Assembly: GCF_000972495.1 (NCBI RefSeq)
Contig: NZ_LATM01000009.1
Coordinates: 1-64,000 of the forward strand
Length of the DNA: 64,000 nt
From: Hymenobacter terrenus
GTDB taxonomy: Bacteria; Bacteroidota; Bacteroidia; Cytophagales; Hymenobacteraceae
Reading direction: 5' to 3'
Part shown: piece by piece, positions 53,293 through 61,844 of the stretch
Position numbering within the stretch: position 1 is the stretch's first letter
How the letters are laid out: every line of letters begins with the position of its first letter
Made by a program: the position numbers and the translations under genes
The notes under the pieces: model-generated
What the model was told of the DNA's origin: nothing
Database searches by the model: none
What the model saw: the letters and a program-made list of their open reading frames with translations, nothing else

Positions 53293-54213
53293 TTATTTCA
53301 ACTTTGCAATCTCCTCATCTACTGAAGCGGCTAGGGCCGGGTCGGCACTGAGGCTTTTGGCGGTGAGGAAAGCCGCCTTGGCTTCTTCCTTGGCACCGGT
53401 GCGGGCCAGGGTGACGCCGAGGTAAAACTGTCCGTTCACGTTTTTCGGATTGACCTTCACTAAGTCCTGAAAACGTTTCACGGCTTTATCGTACTGGTTA
53501 CTTTGTACCGCTAGAATACCCATATTATATAGGGCTTTCTCATTACGGGGGTCGGCTTCTAGCACTTCACGCAGGAGTGTTACGCCCTGCACAGGGTTAT
53601 CAGAGGCCATGTAGGCCATGCCAAGGTTGGTTTTAGCGTCAAGGTTGCCGGGCTCGTCTTTCAATACTTTGTCATACAATTCCCGGGCCTTACCACCAAG
53701 CAATTTTACTCGCTCGTCAGTTGCCGCAAAGCTAAATGCCTGAAAGTAAGCATCAGCAGCATGTTGCCAGGCTTGGGCATTGGGGTTGGCCTGGGCTACT
53801 TGCTCCAAGTAATAGCCAGCACTGTCGAACCGCTCCACGCTTTCGTAGCGCCGTGCCAAGGTGGCGGCCACCGTGGCACGGGTTGCCGAGTTGGGAGCCG
53901 CTTTGTATTCCGCCAACAAACGGGCTAGTTCCTTGCGCTGGGCAGGAGTTGCCGACGTGTGCGGAGCCGCATTGGGACCATTATTCTCCGTGGCATTAGC
54001 TGACACGGGTCCCGAAGAAGCCTCGGTTTTGGAACCGTTGGTAGCTGGACCGCCACCATCCCGGTTCCCCGTCTTAGCTGCATCCTTGCTCAATTCCGAA
54101 CGGCTTTCTTTCGGCTTCATGATGCCTTTGGGCAACACGAATAACCCGCCAATCAGCGCAAGTGCGACGGCGAGAATAACCAATTGATGAGCAGCTGAAC
54201 GGGTAGTGGCCAT
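53293..54213 (-). CDS. Tetratricopeptide repeat protein with membrane anchor
   Basis: A 306-residue protein. A hydrophobic segment (HQLVILAVALALIGGLFVLP) near residues 9-28 is a membrane anchor. An alanine/threonine-rich low-complexity linker follows to residue 85. The C-terminal 190 residues contain at least four TPR units (VLKDEPGNLDAKTNLGMAYMASDN, VLEADPRNEKALYNMGILAVQSNQYDKAVKRF, LVKVNPKNVNGQFYLGVTLARTGAKEEAKAAF). The protein is likely a periplasmic scaffold. It follows HU on the same strand, about 155 bases away. The ATG at 54213 is preferred over 54282, which would break the anchor. Confidence 0.87.
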   Translation of the reverse strand: MATTRSAAHQLVILAVALALIGGLFVLPKGIMKPKESRSELSKDAAKTGNRDGGGPATNGSKTEASSGPVSANATENNGPNAAPHTSATPAQRKELARLLAEYKAAPNSATRATVAATLARRYESVERFDSAGYYLEQVAQANPNAQAWQHAADAYFQAFSFAATDERVKLLGGKARELYDKVLKDEPGNLDAKTNLGMAYMASDNPVQGVTLLREVLEADPRNEKALYNMGILAVQSNQYDKAVKRFQDLVKVNPKNVNGQFYLGVTLARTGAKEEAKAAFLTAKSLSADPALAASVDEEIAKLK

Positions 54214-54367
54214 AGGCTGAAAAAGCCGGCCGCCGGGCTTTCCCTGACGGAAAAGACACCGGCGGCGCGGCCGGCAATTCATTACTTAGTGGTCGATATT
54301 GGAATAATTGTCAGACGCCCAATTTGGCAATCTGATTACTAGAGACTCAGTATCGGCTACCAAAAAA

Positions 54368-54676
54368 CTAGGCTTTGGCCGCAACGGCTTTCACCTTCTT
54401 GCTGTTCTTGATTTTTGCCACGAAAGTCTTCGACGGCTTGAAGCTCGGAATGTAGTGCTCTTCGATGATGAGCGACGTATTTTTCGAGATGTTGCGGGCT
54501 ACTTTGCGGGCACGCTTCTTATTTACAAACGAGCCGAAGCCGCGCACATAAATGTTATTGCCCTCCGTCATTGAATCTTTCACGACTTTGAAGAAAGCCT
54601 CAACAGTCATCAATACGTCTGCTTTCTCGATGCCGGTCTTCGTAGAGATTTCGGCGATTACCTCAGCTTTAGTCAC
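54368..54676 (-). CDS. HU/IHF-family DNA-binding protein
   Basis: A 102-residue HU-type protein. The dimerisation helices open MTKAEVIAEISTKTGIEKADVLMTVEAFFKVV, the beta-arm region is NIYVRGFGSFVNKKRARKVARNI and a KPSKTF end follows, as in the family. The C-terminal 10 residues are lysine and alanine rich. HU bends and compacts DNA. The promoter is unusually clear (54786-54817), as expected for an abundant protein. It diverges from mutY. Confidence 0.93.
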   Translation of the reverse strand: MTKAEVIAEISTKTGIEKADVLMTVEAFFKVVKDSMTEGNNIYVRGFGSFVNKKRARKVARNISKNTSLIIEEHYIPSFKPSKTFVAKIKNSKKVKAVAAKA

Positions 54677-54785
54677 GTTGGTATGGTACTTAGGTGGTTG
54701 AAAAAAATAGGTTTTTAGGCAAAAAAATCCCTGATTCCAGCGTAAGCCCTTGCCCGGTAGGCGGTTCGCCCTTGAATTGGGGCCA

Positions 54786-54817
54786 CAAAGGTAGTCCCCT
54801 TTTTTCGTTTTAACAAC
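54786..54817 (-). promoter_or_regulatory. Bacteroidota-type promoter of the HU gene
   Basis: On the minus strand GTTG is followed after 20 bases by TACCTTTG, a perfect TAnnTTTG box. Transcription would start near 54779, about 100 bases before the start codon at 54676. The gene is oriented correctly. Confidence 0.55.
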
Positions 54818-54865
54818 CCGGACCTCTAAACAAGGCCCATACTCAAATTATTCGCTTTCAAAATT

Positions 54866-55948
54866 TTGACAAAAATAACTTCGCGTCCCTCCTTTCTGGC
54901 AACTGCGCTCCTGGCCTGGTACCCCCGCCACCGCCGCGACCTACCTTGGCGCCACACCCGCGACCCCTACGCAATTTGGCTATCGGAAGTCATTCTTCAG
55001 CAAACCCGTGTGGCACAAGGTCTCCCTTATTATGAGACTTTTTTGGTGGCTTATCCCACAGTCCAGGATATGGCCGCGGCCCCGGAAGCGGAAGTGTTGC
55101 GCTATTGGCAAGGGCTGGGCTACTACTCTCGAGCTCGCAACATGCATCACACCGCCCAACAAGTTGTAAATGAATACGGAGGCCGATTTCCTACTACTTA
55201 TGCGGGCTTGCTGCAACTACGCGGCGTAGGACCCTATACAGCCGCTGCTATTGCCTCCTTCGCCTTCGATGAAGCGGTAGCCGTACTGGATGGCAACGTG
55301 TATCGCGTGCTGGCGCGCATTTTCGGCCTGCATTCGGATATCGCCGCGCCTAGCTCACGCAAAGAATTCCAGGCGCTGGCTGACCAGCATATCCCGGCCG
55401 ATGCCCCAGCTGACTTCAACCAAGCTGTGATGGAGTTTGGAGCCATTCAGTGCACACCCGTCAAGCCCGATTGCCTGTTTTGTCCCTTACAAAGTCAATG
55501 CTGGGCTTTCCAGCATGGGCAAGTGGCCTTACTACCTGTGAAAAGCAAGGCTAAAGCTTCGCGGACGCGCTACTTCCATTACTTTGTGCTACGCCACGGT
55601 GACCAGACCTATTTGCGTGAGCGCCGCGAAAAAGACATTTGGCAAGGCCTATACGACTTTGCCTTAGCCGAAACCACCGCGCCAGAGCTACCAGCGGCCG
55701 AGTTGGTACGCCACCTGGATGCGCTAGGCGCTCAGCTTGATACTAGGCAGGCCGCTGAGCCAAGCGCTATGTTTCGCCACGTGCTAAGTCACCAAAAGCT
55801 AGAAGCACGCTTCCATCCGATGACGTTGAGCCAGCCTTTGCCGGCGGCCACCTTGCGCGACTTGGGACTGCGGGCCTATTCCACCGATGAAATTGAGGCT
55901 TTGCCCAAGCCGAAGCTCATCGCCAATTATTGCAGTCAAAACCTCTGA
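54866..55948 (+). CDS. mutY: A/G-specific adenine glycosylase MutY
   Basis: A 360-residue MutY, which removes adenine mispaired with 8-oxoguanine. The catalytic domain opens WYPRHRRDLPWR and IWLSEVILQQTRVAQG (catalytic glutamate). The helix-hairpin-helix is LRGVGPYTAAAIASFAF with catalytic aspartate in VLDGNVYRVLARIFG. The iron-sulfur cluster C-x6-C-x2-C-x5-C is present (CTPVKPDCLFCPLQSQC). The last 130 residues are the NUDIX-like 8-oxoG reader. The start appears to be TTG at 54866, since no in-frame ATG lies between the open frame and the conserved opening. It precedes ssb, as in many Bacteroidota. Confidence 0.94.
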   Translation: MTKITSRPSFLATALLAWYPRHRRDLPWRHTRDPYAIWLSEVILQQTRVAQGLPYYETFLVAYPTVQDMAAAPEAEVLRYWQGLGYYSRARNMHHTAQQVVNEYGGRFPTTYAGLLQLRGVGPYTAAAIASFAFDEAVAVLDGNVYRVLARIFGLHSDIAAPSSRKEFQALADQHIPADAPADFNQAVMEFGAIQCTPVKPDCLFCPLQSQCWAFQHGQVALLPVKSKAKASRTRYFHYFVLRHGDQTYLRERREKDIWQGLYDFALAETTAPELPAAELVRHLDALGAQLDTRQAAEPSAMFRHVLSHQKLEARFHPMTLSQPLPAATLRDLGLRAYSTDEIEALPKPKLIANYCSQNL

Positions 55949-56000
55949 GCAGCTCTTCCCAGTTACATTAGAAATTTCTGCTCTTTTTTTTAGCAAAATA

Positions 56001-56032
56001 TTAGCTTCATCTAATTTAATTTCTTACCTTTA
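56001..56032 (+). promoter_or_regulatory. Possible promoter of ssb
   Basis: TTAG at 56001-56004 and TACCTTTA at 56025-56032, separated by 20 bases, approximate the TTTG/TAnnTTTG pair, with one mismatch in each. It lies 56 bases before the ATG at 56088, after the mutY stop, which suggests separate transcription of ssb. Confidence 0.35.
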
Positions 56033-56087
56033 AGGCAGAAAGGGCCGAGTGGCTTTTTCGATTCTGTATTTCCTAACGTGCATTAAT

Positions 56088-56519
56088 ATGGCCGGAGTAA
56101 ACAAAGTAATTTTGGTAGGTAACCTAGGTAAGGACCCAGAGGTGCGGCACTTAGAAGGCGGCGTGAGCGTGGCTCACTTCACCCTCGCTACCAACGAATA
56201 TTACAAAGACAAACAAGGGACCCGCGTGGAGCGCACCGAATGGCACAACATCTCGGCTTGGCGCGGGCTCGCTGATATGGCTGACAAATACCTCAAAAAG
56301 GGACAGCAAGTATACATCGAAGGCAAATTACGGACCCGCCAATACCAGGACAAAGACCAGCAGACGCGATACATCACGGAAATCATCGCCGATGAGATTT
56401 CGATGTTAGGTGGTCGACCCCAGGGAGCTAATGGGGCTGCCGATGCCAACGGCCAAGCCGTAGCCGAACCAGAGCAAAGCTTCCGACAAGAGCCGGAGCT
56501 AGACCAATTGCCTTTTTAG
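56088..56519 (+). CDS. ssb: Single-stranded DNA-binding protein
   Basis: A 143-residue SSB. The OB-fold opening [20 protein letters not shown] and the [30 protein letters not shown] core are standard. After a glutamine/alanine linker, the acidic tail ends LDQLPF, which binds partner proteins. The ATG at 56088 is chosen over an in-frame start at 56049. In Flavobacterium ssb is followed by gldE and gldD; here gldD follows but no gldE is present in the 350-base gap. A terminator lies 57 bases after the stop. Confidence 0.97.
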   Translation: MAGVNKVILVGNLGKDPEVRHLEGGVSVAHFTLATNEYYKDKQGTRVERTEWHNISAWRGLADMADKYLKKGQQVYIEGKLRTRQYQDKDQQTRYITEIIADEISMLGGRPQGANGAADANGQAVAEPEQSFRQEPELDQLPF

Positions 56520-56576
56520 GCCATAAATTGGTTAATGTTTTTAAAATCGTACAGAGTTTCTAGTTGACTCTAACTA

Positions 56577-56608
56577 ACAAAAGGCCACCTTACGGTGGCC
56601 TTTTTGTT
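56577..56608 (+). terminator. Intrinsic terminator after ssb
   Basis: AACAAAAGGCCACC pairs with GGTGGCCTTTTTGTT around the loop TTAC. It closes the ssb transcript. Confidence 0.92.
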
Positions 56609-56639
56609 TACTTCCAACGCCCTTATGTAACTGATGATA

Positions 56640-56779
56640 AAACAATGGCTCATGGCCTCTGCGACGAATTAGTAATTATCATTTTTCAAGAATCCAGGTG
56701 TGAAACCTGGGTAATGTGGAAAGCGCGTACGAATTCCTGACTTGGGTATAAAGTCCCGGCACTAGCTCGGGGCTTTTTT
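56640..56779 (+). ncRNA. Probable structured small RNA or leader between ssb and gldD
   Basis: The interval lies after the ssb terminator and ends in its own terminator. CCAGGT (56694-56699) pairs with ACCTGG (56705-56710) in a short hairpin. An 8-bp hairpin at 56751-56775 (AAGTCCCG with CGGGGCTT) is followed by TTTTTT, an intrinsic terminator. There is no open frame of note. gldD starts 91 bases later. It is either a stand-alone small RNA of about 140 bases or a terminating leader of gldD. The 5' end is a guess, and I can match it to no known RNA family. Confidence 0.45.
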
Positions 56780-56869
56780 CGTTGCGCCCAGCAAAGGCCA
56801 AAGGCTACCTTTGGAACTTCGGACGCTATTCGAAACACTGGTAGCCCCATTTCTAGTCGACGCAATTAC

Positions 56870-57460
56870 GTGATATCACTGTTGAAAAAACTTCCCGTAC
56901 TGGTTGTAGGGCTGGCGCTGCTGATGGGCTGCTCGTCAGCACCGGATTTCACCCCTAAGCCTAAGGGTTATAACCGTATTGACTTGCCCGCACACCGCTA
57001 TCAGGAGTTGCCTGCGGGGCATCCGTACTCGTTCGAATACTCGAGGGAAGCCGTGATAAAGCGCGATTCATCCTACATAGCTCAGCCGCACTGGCTCAAT
57101 ATCTACTATCCCAAGCTGCACGCCAATGTGCAGATTACCTACATGGACGTGCAGCGCGACCAACGCCTTTACAACAAGATGATGGAAGACGCTCGCAAGC
57201 TCACCGGTAAGCACGAAATCAAGGCCACAGCTATTGAGGAGCGAATTTTGAAGACGCCCAGCGGCATGCGCGCCTCGGTTTTTGAGCTATCGGGCGAGGT
57301 GCCCAGCCAGTTTCAGTTTTATATCACCGACAGTACCCGGCACTTTCTGCGGGGAGCTCTTTATTTCCAAACGGCTACGGCCAATGATTCGCTCGCGCCA
57401 GTGATTGAGTACGTGAAAACGGATATGGTGCGGATGCTGAATACCCTGAAATACAAATAG
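56870..57460 (+). CDS. gldD: Gliding motility lipoprotein GldD
   Basis: A 196-residue lipoprotein. A lipobox LMGC puts the modified cysteine at about residue 21. The mature protein has the GldD pattern [19 protein letters not shown], then [21 protein letters not shown] and [21 protein letters not shown], ending in [12 protein letters not shown]. GldD is needed for gliding in Flavobacterium and is thought to serve assembly of the T9SS motor. No ATG precedes the conserved region in frame; initiation is probably GTG at 56870, or TTG at 56882. It usually follows gldE, which is not here. It precedes recG. Confidence 0.91.
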   Translation: MISLLKKLPVLVVGLALLMGCSSAPDFTPKPKGYNRIDLPAHRYQELPAGHPYSFEYSREAVIKRDSSYIAQPHWLNIYYPKLHANVQITYMDVQRDQRLYNKMMEDARKLTGKHEIKATAIEERILKTPSGMRASVFELSGEVPSQFQFYITDSTRHFLRGALYFQTATANDSLAPVIEYVKTDMVRMLNTLKYK

Positions 57461-57555
57461 TCAGTCAGCCTTCAATGCTTAACATTTAACATGCTGGCGA
57501 GACCTTGGGGCGGCTTGGAAAGATGTTATCTGTTACATGTTGATTGTCAAATGCA

Positions 57556-59655
57556 ATGAGTAATTTCTTCAACACGCGGCTTGAATTCCTGCGTACGGTG
57601 GGCAGCACCCAACGGGCGCAGCTGCTGGGCAAAGAACTGGGGCTGTTTACCTATGGCGACCTGATTCAGCGCTACCCGTTTCGGTACCTCGACCGAACGC
57701 AGGTGTATAACGTGGCCGATTTGCACGATGACCTGCCCTACGTACAGGTAAAAGGTATGCTGCGTGGCAAAGAATTAGTTGGCGAAGGGCCCAAGCAACG
57801 CTTAACTGCCAAAGTGGGTGACGGCACCGGCGAACTGGAACTGGTGTGGTTCAAGGGCGTAAAATGGGTGCAGCAGTACACCAAGAACAATCAAGAGTAC
57901 ATTGTTTTTGGGAAACCGACTATGTTCAATGGCCGGCCGCAGATGGCGCACCCAGAGCTGGAAGAAGTGAGCGAGAACAAGCCAGGCCAGAGCTTTCTAC
58001 AGCCGGTTTATAATACTTCAGAAAAGCTCAAAAACTACCACCGCATCGACAGCAAGGCGATTATGCGCATGGTGGCGGAGTTGCTGAAGCTGGCTCAGTC
58101 GCACATAACAGAGTCGTTGTCTCCAGCGTTGATTGATCAGTACGGGCTCATGAGCAAGGCGCAGGCTTTGCAGCAGATTCACTTTCCTCAGAGCCCGGAG
58201 TTGCTGGCGGCGGCTAAGTTCCGGCTGAAGTTTGAAGAGTTATTCTACGTGCAGCTCAAGCTGTTGCGGCAGCGCGACCAGCGCAAGGTGACGTTGGCCG
58301 GGCAGATTTTTAATCAAGTGCCAACGCTGGTCGATTTCTATAAAAACCACCTTGCATTTGACCTAACCGGGGCCCAGAAAAGGGTTATTCACGACATCTA
58401 TAAGGACTTCTGCACGGGAAAGCAGATGAACCGCCTGCTGCAGGGCGATGTCGGTTCGGGCAAAACCATTGTGGCCTTTATCGCCATGCTGATGGCAGCT
58501 GACAATGGTGCGCAGAGTTGCATCATGGCGCCAACCGAAATTTTGGCCGACCAGCACTACACGGGTCTTAAAGTATATGCCGATGCGCTGGGTATCAGCA
58601 TTGGCAAGCTCACAGGCAGCACCCGGACGGCTGAACGGCGCGTGCTGCACGAGGCTTTACGCAACGGCACCATGCATATGTTGGTGGGCACGCACGCACT
58701 GCTCGAAGACGTGGTACAGTTCCGCAACCTGGGCCTGACTATTATGGATGAGCAGCACCGCTTCGGCGTGGCGCAACGCTCGAAATTATGGCAGAAAAAC
58801 CCGCACATCATCCCCCACGTGCTGGTGATGACGGCGACGCCCATTCCGCGCACGCTGGCCATGACCTTGTATGGCGACTTGGACGTGAGCGTAATTGATG
58901 AGCTGCCCGCTGGCCGTAAACCCATCGTAACGGTGCATCGCTACGATGCTAACCGGCTAAAAGTGTTCGAGTTCATTCGCGACCAAGTGAAACTGGGGAG
59001 GCAGGTGTATATCGTGTACCCGTTGATCGAGGAATCGGAAACAATGGACTATAAGGACCTGACCGACGGCTATGAGAGCGTGTCGCGAGCCTTCCCGGAG
59101 TTTCAAATCAGCATCGTGCACGGGCGTATGAAGGCCGAAGAGAAGGACTTCGAAATGCAGCGCTTCATCAACAAAGAAACCCAGATTATGGTGGCCACTA
59201 CTGTGATTGAGGTGGGAGTGAACGTGCCAAATGCCTCGGTGATGGTGATTGAGAGCGCCGAACGGTTTGGGCTCTCGCAGCTGCACCAACTGCGCGGGCG
59301 CGTGGGCCGCGGGGCCGACCAGAGCTACTGTATCCTGATGACGGGTTTCAAGCTGAGCAAAGATGCCCGCACCCGCCTCGAAACGATGGTGCGGACCAAT
59401 AACGGCTTCGAAATTGCTGATATTGACCTCAAGTTGCGCGGCCCCGGCGACCTGATGGGCACCCAACAGAGCGGTGTGCTTGACCTCCTTATTGCCGATT
59501 TAGCTAAGGATGGCCGCATTTTAAGCGAAAGCCGGGCCGCTGCTCAAACACTGCTGACTGAAGACCCCAACTTGGTACATCCCGACAACGGAAACATTCG
59601 CCGTCATATTGAGAGCCTGCCAGCTACAGCCGTCAACTGGAGTCGGATTAGCTGA
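57556..59655 (+). CDS. recG: ATP-dependent DNA helicase RecG
   Basis: A 699-residue RecG, which remodels stalled replication forks and Holliday junctions. The N-terminal OB-fold wedge is at about 50-160 (RYPFRYLDRTQVY, VQVKGMLRGKELVGEGPKQRLTAKVGDGTGEL). Walker A is LLQGDVGSGKTIVAF near residue 300, and Walker B is MDEQHRFGVAQR. The C-terminal helicase motifs include HGRMKAEEKDFEMQRF and QLHQLRGRVGRGADQSYC. Length agrees with the family. The ATG at 57556 is preferred over a TTG at 57544. Cytoplasmic. It may be expressed with gldD, from which 95 bases separate it. Confidence 0.97.
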   Translation: MSNFFNTRLEFLRTVGSTQRAQLLGKELGLFTYGDLIQRYPFRYLDRTQVYNVADLHDDLPYVQVKGMLRGKELVGEGPKQRLTAKVGDGTGELELVWFKGVKWVQQYTKNNQEYIVFGKPTMFNGRPQMAHPELEEVSENKPGQSFLQPVYNTSEKLKNYHRIDSKAIMRMVAELLKLAQSHITESLSPALIDQYGLMSKAQALQQIHFPQSPELLAAAKFRLKFEELFYVQLKLLRQRDQRKVTLAGQIFNQVPTLVDFYKNHLAFDLTGAQKRVIHDIYKDFCTGKQMNRLLQGDVGSGKTIVAFIAMLMAADNGAQSCIMAPTEILADQHYTGLKVYADALGISIGKLTGSTRTAERRVLHEALRNGTMHMLVGTHALLEDVVQFRNLGLTIMDEQHRFGVAQRSKLWQKNPHIIPHVLVMTATPIPRTLAMTLYGDLDVSVIDELPAGRKPIVTVHRYDANRLKVFEFIRDQVKLGRQVYIVYPLIEESETMDYKDLTDGYESVSRAFPEFQISIVHGRMKAEEKDFEMQRFINKETQIMVATTVIEVGVNVPNASVMVIESAERFGLSQLHQLRGRVGRGADQSYCILMTGFKLSKDARTRLETMVRTNNGFEIADIDLKLRGPGDLMGTQQSGVLDLLIADLAKDGRILSESRAAAQTLLTEDPNLVHPDNGNIRRHIESLPATAVNWSRIS

Positions 59656-59720
59656 GCGTTATTAACCGAAGCGGAGGAGCAAAAAAAAACGACCTTACTA
59701 CAAGTCGCTGGTGTTGCTGG

Positions 59721-59948
59721 CTAAAAGAGTTTGGCTAGAGGTGCACTGCTGGGTTCCTGAACCTGAGTCTGCGCTCGAGTAGACTTCGCGGGTTCAGAAT
59801 GAACTACCTGGTGTACTAATACTACAGAGGTGTTAGGGGCTACCTTGGACTCTAGCGCTTGTACCACTTCGGCTGGAGTAGACTGTTTAGCAAGCCTACC
59901 ACTGATAATAAGAGCCGATAACAACGTGAACTTGAGTAGTGACTTCAT
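59721..59948 (-). CDS. Small secreted or membrane-anchored protein, unknown function
   Basis: A 75-residue frame. A possible signal peptide (MKSLLKFTLLSALIISGRL) is followed by a polar part that contains STPAEVVQALESKVAPNTSVVLVHQVVHSEPAKS. I know of no family. The start at 59948 places the signal at the N-terminus; in-frame codons upstream to 60086 give no signal. Coding is not proven, since conservation cannot be checked. It converges with recG. Confidence 0.5.
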   Translation of the reverse strand: MKSLLKFTLLSALIISGRLAKQSTPAEVVQALESKVAPNTSVVLVHQVVHSEPAKSTRAQTQVQEPSSAPLAKLF

Positions 59949-60307
59949 AAGTATAGATAATTGCGGGTGCAAAGGTACGCCAAGGAGTAAGCTTATTTGA
60001 AAAAAACGTTCAACCGAGTCAAAATCACGGTCAAAAGGACTCAGGTCACGCCAGTTTATACCTGAGTTACCGAGTTGGTAGAGCAAGTTCTAAATAGGAT
60101 ATTCATAAGCTGATGCGAAGTAAACGGGCTTCCTCTACGGAAGTGACCATGGCAGTGTTATGGTTGAAATATTTTTTTGTTAGTCAGCTCGTCGTTATTT
60201 AAGCCTAGCAGGCCTTGGGGCATGGAAGGCAAGCTCCGAAAGAGGTACTTTTGAGCACGCTAGGCCATCAAAACCTACCTTCTATGTTTCAAATACACCC
60301 AAATTTT

Positions 60308-61762
60308 ATGTTGCAACGAGTATTGCTAATTGGATTGATGGGCTGGAGTTTGTTGGGCAGTTCAGCCCCAGCCATGGCGCAAAAGGTCCAGTCAGCACCA
60401 TTTAGTTATTTGCCCGAGCAGGGATCTGACCGCTATGACATGCGGGTACCCCGCAAAACCTTGCCCTTAGCCGATGGCTCCGGCTTCGTTATCCTGGCTC
60501 ACCAAAACGCTGGTGGCTACGCCGTGGAGCGCTACGATACTCAGCTCAAAAAACAGTGGAGCACTACCATCCCCGTCACGCCTGGCGAAACACTCGAAGC
60601 GTTTGGCCATGGCCCGCAGCAGGCATTGGTGGTGCTACACCACAAAGATGAGAGCGGGCAAAACCTGAGCGTGATAGCCGTAAACATGCAAAGTGGCCAA
60701 AAAAGCGCCACCAAAGTAGTAATGACGGCCCTAGCCCGCGACCGGCGGCCGGGAGTATCCATCTCGCCGGATGGCTCCCGGCTGCTGGCTTTCCGCTATT
60801 TCACCCGGGAGCAACAGGTAAAGAGCATTGCAGCTACGCTATTTGACCAAAACCTGGGGCAACTGGAGCAGAAAACGTATGATTTTCGCGACTTGGGCGA
60901 TTTTTTCTCGCCCGCCGTCCATGTAGCCAACGATGGTACACAATACGTTACGTTAGTTAGCGATGGCATGAAAAAGTTGACTGTGCGCCGCTATCCGACT
61001 GGTAAGTATACGGAGATAAAGGTATTGGGGGTGCCAGTAGGCGGCACATTCGGGGGCAAGCCCGTCACCATCCGTGATGCCAAGTTCTCGGTACTGAATG
61101 ATGGCAGCCTGTACGCTGCTGCCTTATGCGCTGACTACAAGACCGGCGAATACTACAGCCTGAAAGTGGTGAAATATGATTTCAGCGGCGCCGGAGACAT
61201 GAAATTTTCGCCGGAGTTTCGCTTCACACCGGCTTACCTGACTGAGGTGGGTAAGGCCAGCGGAGCAGACATTAAACGCCTTGAGGATGTGTATCTGGCA
61301 GACTTATTACTGACTGCGGATAAGCAGCTGGTCGTAATCGCTGAAAAGCATTTTGAAGAAGGTGGTAGCGAGTCGCCGGTGCACGCACGCGAATTGCATG
61401 TATTCGGCTACAACGAATTCGGTCAGCCAACCTGGCACAACATTGTAGCCAAAAACCAGGTAGCGCCGGCCGTGGACGCTTACACGGGCATTGGCTTTCG
61501 GGCTGCGGTATTCGGCAATACCGTGCAGTTGCTGACACTGGAAAGTATTAACAAAAAATCAGACCTCTACCTGCGCCGTATCAATGCCCAAACCGGCGTG
61601 GTAGGGCCACCCGAGCGCCTGAAACTGAACGTGGCCGACGACCAGCAACTGGCCTATGTAAAAGACTTTACTGCTTGGCTGGGCGAGAAAACCATCATCG
61701 GCGTGAGCCGACCAAACAAGAAGTCGTCGGCCTTGCAGCTGGAAAAGATTGTGGTGAAGTAA
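60308..61762 (+). CDS. Secreted beta-propeller-like protein of unknown function
   Basis: A 484-residue protein with a signal peptide (MLQRVLLIGLMGWSLLGSSAPAMAQ). The mature part is a series of beta-rich repeats with no named domain I can identify: ERYDTQLKKQWSTTIP, ISPDGSRLLAFRYFT, VHVANDGTQYVTLVSDG, DAKFSVLNDGSLYAAALCADY. These resemble the blades of a six- or seven-bladed propeller, as in secreted proteins of Bacteroidota. No catalytic motif or T9SS domain is visible, so it is probably periplasmic. An ATG at 60284 would lengthen the signal by eight residues. It converges with the FN3 gene. Confidence 0.78.
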   Translation: MLQRVLLIGLMGWSLLGSSAPAMAQKVQSAPFSYLPEQGSDRYDMRVPRKTLPLADGSGFVILAHQNAGGYAVERYDTQLKKQWSTTIPVTPGETLEAFGHGPQQALVVLHHKDESGQNLSVIAVNMQSGQKSATKVVMTALARDRRPGVSISPDGSRLLAFRYFTREQQVKSIAATLFDQNLGQLEQKTYDFRDLGDFFSPAVHVANDGTQYVTLVSDGMKKLTVRRYPTGKYTEIKVLGVPVGGTFGGKPVTIRDAKFSVLNDGSLYAAALCADYKTGEYYSLKVVKYDFSGAGDMKFSPEFRFTPAYLTEVGKASGADIKRLEDVYLADLLLTADKQLVVIAEKHFEEGGSESPVHARELHVFGYNEFGQPTWHNIVAKNQVAPAVDAYTGIGFRAAVFGNTVQLLTLESINKKSDLYLRRINAQTGVVGPPERLKLNVADDQQLAYVKDFTAWLGEKTIIGVSRPNKKSSALQLEKIVVK

Positions 61763-61789
61763 TCTCCAGCAACTATCTCCATCATTAAC

Positions 61790-61823
61790 AAAAAGGCCGC
61801 TCCTGATCAGAAGCGGCCTTTTT
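61790..61823. terminator. Bidirectional terminator between convergent genes
   Basis: AAAAAGGCCGCT (61790-61801) pairs with AGCGGCCTTTTT (61812-61823) in a 12-bp stem and 10-base loop. T-runs lie on both sides, so it serves the propeller gene and the FN3 gene. Confidence 0.92.
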
Positions 61824-61844
61824 ATTGTAGTCTAGGTGGCAGGG

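Noticed and set aside
56694..56779. Known riboswitch or 6S RNA between ssb and gldD
   Set aside because: I could not match the hairpins to any family core I know, so it is reported only as a structured RNA candidate.
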